Source: Streptomyces sp. NWU339 (GTDB taxonomy: Bacteria > Actinomycetota > Actinomycetes > Streptomycetales > Streptomycetaceae). Taken from it: a DNA stretch of 64,000 nt. Positions within the stretch are counted from its first letter, which is position 1. The number at the start of each line of letters is the position of its first letter. The notes under the pieces are model-generated. The model had not been told where the DNA came from. It did no database searches and saw only the letters and a program-made list of their open reading frames with translations. Made by a program: the position numbers and the translations under genes. This document shows, piece after piece, positions 60,960 through 64,000 of the stretch. Location: the NCBI RefSeq assembly GCF_003143855.1, contig NZ_QFRK01000003.1:36734-100733 (forward strand), given 5' to 3'.

Positions 60960-62066
60960 ATGACTCCACAGAAGGCACCCATGGGGAAGCATCGAAGATC
61001 GGGCCTGGAGCCCGCCGAGATCCGCAACGTGATCGCCCTGATCCCGGCCCACAACGAGGCCGACGCCATCGCGGACTCCATCCAGGGGCTGTACGGGCAG
61101 ACCGTGCCCCCGCAGCGGGTCATCGTGGTCGCGGACAACTGCACCGACGCCACCGTGGCCATCGCGGACTCCCTGGGGGCCGAGGTCTTCGAGACCCGGG
61201 GCAACCGGCACAAGAAGGCCGGAGGGCTGAACCAGGCCCTGGCCGGCCTGCTGCCCGATCTGCACGACGACGACGTGGTCCTCGTGACGGACGCGGACAG
61301 CGCCCTGGATCCCGGCTTCGCGGCCTGTGGGGTGGAGCACCTCGCGAAGGGTTACGGGGGAGTGGGCGGCACCTTCCGGGGAGGACCCGGCGGGGGCTTC
61401 GTGGGCCACCTCCAGCGCAACGAGTACGCCCGCTACTCGCGGGACGTGAAGCGCCTGGGCGGCAAGTGCCTGGTGCTCACCGGCACGGCGGCCATGTTCC
61501 GGGTGCAGGTGCTGCGGCAGATCTCCCAGGCCCGCCTGAAGGGCCGTCTCCCGGCCGGGGACGGGCTCGGGGGCATCTACGACACCTCGGTGCTCACCGA
61601 GGACAACGAGCTGACCTTCGCGGTGCTGCACCTGGGCCATCAGGTGCTCTCGCCGGAGGACTGCACGCTCACCACCGAGGTCATGCTGACCTGGAAGGCC
61701 CTGTGGGACCAGCGACTGCGCTGGAAGCGGGGAGCGGTGGAGAACTGCGTCCAGTACGGCCTGACGCGCATCACGTGGCGCTACTGGGGCCGTCAGCTCC
61801 TGAGCATGGCCGGCCTCCTCGTGACCGCCGTGTACATGGCAACCATCACCTACTCCCTGGCCTCGGACTCGTTCCACGTGCACGAGTTCTGGCTCTGGGT
61901 CTCGCTCGTCTTCGTGATCGAGCGGGTTGTGACCGTACGGGAGCGCGGCTGGAAGCGGATGCTGCTCGCCGCGTCCATGTACGAGCTGCTCTTCGACTTC
62001 CTGCTCCAGGCCTGCCAAACCAAGGCGTACCTGGACTCCGTGTTCCGCCGTGAGCGCGCCTGGTAG
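60960..62066 (+). CDS. Processive family 2 glycosyltransferase, hyaluronan/chitin-synthase-like
   Basis: 368 residues from an ATG at 60960 (another at 60981). The GT-A domain has IRNVIALIPAHNEADAIADS, VVADNCTDATVAIADSLGAE and the metal site LVTDADSALDPGF. A GTAAMFRVQVLRQIS motif, the acceptor motif TEDNELTFAVLHLG and QRLRWKRGAVENC (QxxRW) follow. Three membrane segments follow at the C-terminus (LLSMAGLLVTAVYMATITYS; FWLWVSLVFVIERVV; LAASMYELLFDFLLQ). It would polymerise a sugar and export the chain through the membrane. A 53-residue membrane peptide is encoded just downstream. Confidence 0.88.
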   Translation: MTPQKAPMGKHRRSGLEPAEIRNVIALIPAHNEADAIADSIQGLYGQTVPPQRVIVVADNCTDATVAIADSLGAEVFETRGNRHKKAGGLNQALAGLLPDLHDDDVVLVTDADSALDPGFAACGVEHLAKGYGGVGGTFRGGPGGGFVGHLQRNEYARYSRDVKRLGGKCLVLTGTAAMFRVQVLRQISQARLKGRLPAGDGLGGIYDTSVLTEDNELTFAVLHLGHQVLSPEDCTLTTEVMLTWKALWDQRLRWKRGAVENCVQYGLTRITWRYWGRQLLSMAGLLVTAVYMATITYSLASDSFHVHEFWLWVSLVFVIERVVTVRERGWKRMLLAASMYELLFDFLLQACQTKAYLDSVFRRERAW

Positions 62067-62109
62067 CAGGTCGCTTCAGAAACCGTCAGAGATCATTTCG
62101 GAGGAACCC

Positions 62110-62268
62110 TTGTACAACAACCCTGCAACGACCATGGGCGGTGGGGCGTTGGCCTCCACCGGTATCGGACTGATGACCAGCGTGTGGCTGAGCCTGGCGG
62201 CCTTCGCCCTGGTGGCCCTGGGAACCGCTGTGCTGCGGATCGTGCCCCGGGGCCGGAGCCGCTCCTGA
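62110..62268 (+). CDS. 53-residue single-helix membrane peptide beside the GT2
   Basis: Start TTG at 62110 after GGAGGAACCC. It reads MYNNPATTMGGGALASTGIG, then a single helix MTSVWLSLAAFALVALGTAV and the basic end RIVPRGRSRS. The ALASTG start resembles Streptomyces small membrane proteins that accompany polysaccharide-synthase-like GT2 genes. It is too short to have been named. Probably an accessory subunit of the synthase; this is inferred from position only. Confidence 0.7.
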   Translation: MYNNPATTMGGGALASTGIGLMTSVWLSLAAFALVALGTAVLRIVPRGRSRS

Positions 62269-62270
62269 TC

Positions 62271-62349
62271 GTGATCCGCAAGCCGACCGTGGTGGCCCTC
62301 CTGCTCCTGGGAGCGGCCACCCTGGCCGCCCGCCACGGCAACGTGCCCT
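62271..62349 (+). pseudogene. Start of a third gene of the GT2 unit, cut off
   Basis: From a GTG at 62271 the frame gives MIRKPTVVALLLLGAATLAA, an N-terminal anchor or signal peptide, then loses meaning at about 62345, where an antisense IS3 fragment begins. The rest of the gene is missing. Confidence 0.45.
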
Positions 62350-62460
62350 CTCCGGTGGCATGTTCGGTGATGTCCGCCAGCCACAGCTCGTTCACCGCGT
62401 TCGCGGTGACGTCACGCCGGACGAGATCGCCGTGCACCGGCGGCCCGGACCGCCTGCCGT
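62341..62460 (-). pseudogene. IS3-family OrfB fragment
   Basis: About 40 residues on the minus strand: GPPVHGDLVRRDVTANAVNE followed by LWLADITEHATGEG. This is the first catalytic aspartate block (the D of WLADIT) of an IS3 OrfB. It ends abruptly on both sides, at the broken gene on one and near the terminator of a tRNA-Gly scar on the other. Confidence 0.75.
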
Positions 62461-62474
62461 GCTGCGACCGCTTC

Positions 62475-62690
62475 TTAAGGCCCAAGTCGGTGACCTGGAC
62501 CTTCTTCGTGGAGCGGGTGACGAGAATCGAACTCGCGCCCTCAGCTCGGGAAGCGACGGTGCTTGGGCGCCTGCACGGGGCTGACCTGCGTGGGTTCGTG
62601 ATGCCGACGCCGTTGCAAGGGGCTGACCGCACCGCCGTCGACCCTGGTTGTCCGCTCCAACGGGCACGCTGTGGGCACGGTCTCGAAGCA
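62475..62690 (-). repeat. tRNA-Gly(CCC) 3'-half scar 7 with terminator and arm
   Basis: 62509-62554 is the 3' half of tRNA-Gly(CCC) on the minus strand with intact T-arm and acceptor and two changes at the anticodon arm. 62478-62505 is a degenerate terminator (AAGGCCCAAGTC, GACCTGGACCTT). The right arm to about 62690 (GACGGTGCTTG, GCTGACCGCACCGCCGTCGA, GCTGTGGGCACGGTCTCG) is homologous to scars 5 and 6. 62691-62961 shows no gene. Confidence 0.82.
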
Positions 62691-62961
62691 CGGCGGGCGG
62701 AGCGCCTGTACGAACGTGCTCTGCGCTTGGCCCGGCTGGTTCGGAGGGCCGGCTCGGGGAGACTTCGCGAGCGCACGGCCCTTCTGGTGAAGTGCGCCCC
62801 TGCCAGGGGATCGACGCTCGCGCTTCCTGCCAACAGCCGGTGCTCGGCCCCGGCTTACTTGCCTGCCTCCGCGTGCTGCCCGCGCTGGGTGAGGGCGCCC
62901 GCACCCGCCAGGCGCGGTCGTCGACGGGTATCGCTCCGGAGGGAGTGCGGGATCGACCGTC

Positions 62962-63576
62962 TCACACGCCGAGACCGTCGAGCAGTAGGGCGAGTCCTCC
63001 CAGGAACTCCTGGTCGGCACCGACGTTCCGGGCGTCTCGGGCGGTCTCGATCATGTGCGGGAACTCGGCGGGCGACAGCTCGGTGATGGCTGTCGTCCCC
63101 GGACCGGACAGGGCCCCGAGGTGTTCCAGCTGGATCGCTCCGATGGCATAACTGAGCAGGCCGCGCAGAGCGACGACCCGCCGCTCGCCCTCGACACCTG
63201 CCTCGGTGAGGACCGCGAGCACGGTCTCCGCCCAGCGCAGCACCCCAAGGGAGTGGTGCCGGTGAGCGATGGTGAGGGGGACGACCTCCGGATGGGCGCC
63301 CACGGTGTCGCGCAGGCGCCGCACCAAGACCTCGACCTGCTCGCGCCATGACGCGCCGGGATCCGGCGGCTCGGTGTCCACGGCGCTCAGTACGAGTTCG
63401 ACGACGAGCCTTTCGAGCTCCTCGCGGTCGCGCACGTATCGGTAGAGCCCCATGGTGCTCATGCCCAGCTCCTGGGCGACGGCGCGCATCGACAGCCCGG
63501 CGAGCCCGTCGCGGTCGATGACGGCGAGAGCGGCCGAGGCGAGCTGATCGGGGGTGAGGGAGCGAGGGCGTGGCAT
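62962..63576 (-). CDS. TetR/AcrR-family repressor
   Basis: 204 residues from MPRPRSLTPDQLASAALAVI at 63576. The N-terminal HTH is complete (DGLAGLSMRAVAQELGMSTM then GLYRYVRDREELERLV). The C-terminal part is a typical ligand-binding helical domain (EVLVRRLRDTVGAHPEVVPL; LRGLLSYAIGAIQLEHLG) of the TetR_C type. It is divergent from the peroxiredoxin-like gene with 70 bases between the starts, which contain two copies of an 18-base repeat. The likely role is repression of both genes, relieved by an unknown ligand or oxidant. Confidence 0.92.
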   Translation of the reverse strand: MPRPRSLTPDQLASAALAVIDRDGLAGLSMRAVAQELGMSTMGLYRYVRDREELERLVVELVLSAVDTEPPDPGASWREQVEVLVRRLRDTVGAHPEVVPLTIAHRHHSLGVLRWAETVLAVLTEAGVEGERRVVALRGLLSYAIGAIQLEHLGALSGPGTTAITELSPAEFPHMIETARDARNVGADQEFLGGLALLLDGLGV

Positions 63577-63589
63577 GACGGTTGACAGC

Positions 63590-63634
63590 GTACGACATAC
63601 GCCTACGCTGGTAGGTGTACGGCATACGCCTACG
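63590..63634. promoter_or_regulatory. Probable TetR operator: two direct 18-bp repeats
   Basis: GTACGACATACGCCTACG at 63590-63607 and GTACGGCATACGCCTACG at 63617-63634 differ by one base, 27 bases apart start to start. They lie between divergent starts and should overlap both promoters. The right copy ends just before the GGAGGG of the next gene. Confidence 0.8.
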
Positions 63635-63646
63635 GAGGGAACGCTC

Positions 63647-64000
63647 ATGCGCATGTCCCGCAGTCCGATCGAGCCCGGCTCCACCGTGGACGAACGCAGC
63701 CTCACCGCCGTCTCCGGCGACCAGGTCGCCGTCCCCGACCCCGACCGTCTGATCCACCTCCAGTTCCGGCGCTTCGCCGGATGCCCGGTCTGCAACCTGC
63801 ACCTGCGGTCGGTGGTACGGCGGCACCGGGAGATAGAGGCCGCCGGTGTGCGCGAGGTCGTGGTCTTCCACTCACCCGCCGAGGAACTGGCGCCCCACAC
63901 CGCCGACCTCCCGTTCGCCGTCGTCGCCGACCCGGCCAGGCGGCTGTACGCGGAGTTCGGCGTGGAACGGTCGCCCCGGGCCCTGCTCAGCCCGCGAGCC
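63647..64000 (+). CDS. Peroxiredoxin-like protein, partial at window end
   Basis: The first 118 codons from an ATG at 63647 with GGAGGG eight bases upstream; no stop before the edge. It reads HLQFRRFAGCPVCNLHLRSV with a CPVC redox pair at the place of the peroxidatic cysteine, then GVREVVVFHSPAEELAPHTA and DLPFAVVADPARRLYAEFGV. This is the pattern of the AhpC/TSA-like 'peroxiredoxin-like family' proteins. Likely reduces peroxides or repairs thiols in the cytoplasm and is controlled by the divergent TetR protein. Confidence 0.87.
   Translation, partial: MRMSRSPIEPGSTVDERSLTAVSGDQVAVPDPDRLIHLQFRRFAGCPVCNLHLRSVVRRHREIEAAGVREVVVFHSPAEELAPHTADLPFAVVADPARRLYAEFGVERSPRALLSPRA

Noticed and set aside
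59997..62018. 673-codon minus-strand open frame
   Set aside because: Runs across the GT2, the IS3 and the chimeric remnant; an antisense artefact.

Overview
The window is high-GC actinobacterial DNA, almost certainly from a Streptomyces or close relative. The evidence is GC-rich third codon positions, GTG/TTG starts with purine-rich ribosome binding sites, a complete conservon (cvn) operon, and many small families typical of Streptomyces (DUF6480, DUF6411, DUF6221, DUF7144, GYD, DUF4232, DUF742/roadblock pairs). It reads as accessory chromosome rather than core: stretches of intact stress, signalling and metabolism genes alternate with mobile-element debris and broken genes. No complete tRNA, rRNA or CRISPR array was found.

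Layout. 1-9.9 kb: a partial IS1380 transposase that has cut a DUF4132-like gene, small stress-type proteins, an ECF sigma/anti-sigma pair, SRPBCC, CBS and histidine-phosphatase proteins. 10-17.3 kb: a NarL-type two-component pair, a PucR regulator with a fold-type III PLP decarboxylase, and a DUF4239 membrane protein with a lipoprotein. 17.3-19 kb: a RelE-IstB chimeric remnant and a frameshifted NlpC/P60 peptidase. 19.1-24.7 kb: conservon cvnA-B-C-D plus two P450 genes, one of them lacking the ExxR motif. 25-32.8 kb: a PAP2-type membrane enzyme, DUF4232, a membrane-anchored HTH protein, DUF6411, a PPK2, DUF4190 and a large unassigned protein.

32.8-41.4 kb is the most unusual part. Small, mostly single-gene modules alternate with scars made of tRNA 3'-half sequences (tRNA-Gly CCC, tRNA-Arg CCT, tRNA-Ser TGA) and conserved flanking arms. 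An intact IS5-type element has inserted at the very start of a lower-GC, TTA-containing two-gene unit. tRNA-Gly(CCC) 3'-half scars in the same orientation also occur near 15.56, 45.54, 55.40 and 62.51 kb, so they punctuate most of the window and divide it into modules.

43-45.4 kb carries a pterin dehydratase, an HTH/repeat regulator and a divergent partner. 45.8-51.8 kb is an envelope or sugar module: a polytopic membrane protein, a cytochrome-b/molybdopterin oxidoreductase, a DUF2064 protein, a GT2 and a nucleotide-sugar epimerase. 52.1-55.3 kb holds an L-amino-acid-oxidase remnant without its FAD domain, a ThDP keto-acid decarboxylase and a PixA/AidA inclusion-body protein. 55.7-62.3 kb has a SulP transporter, a P-type ATPase reduced to its two ends, a second PPK2, a GH15-MFS chimeric remnant, a partial IS3 and a hyaluronan-synthase-like GT2 with a tiny membrane partner. 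The window ends in a TetR regulator divergent from a peroxiredoxin-like gene.

All family assignments come from reading translated sequence and motifs by eye; no database search was run.
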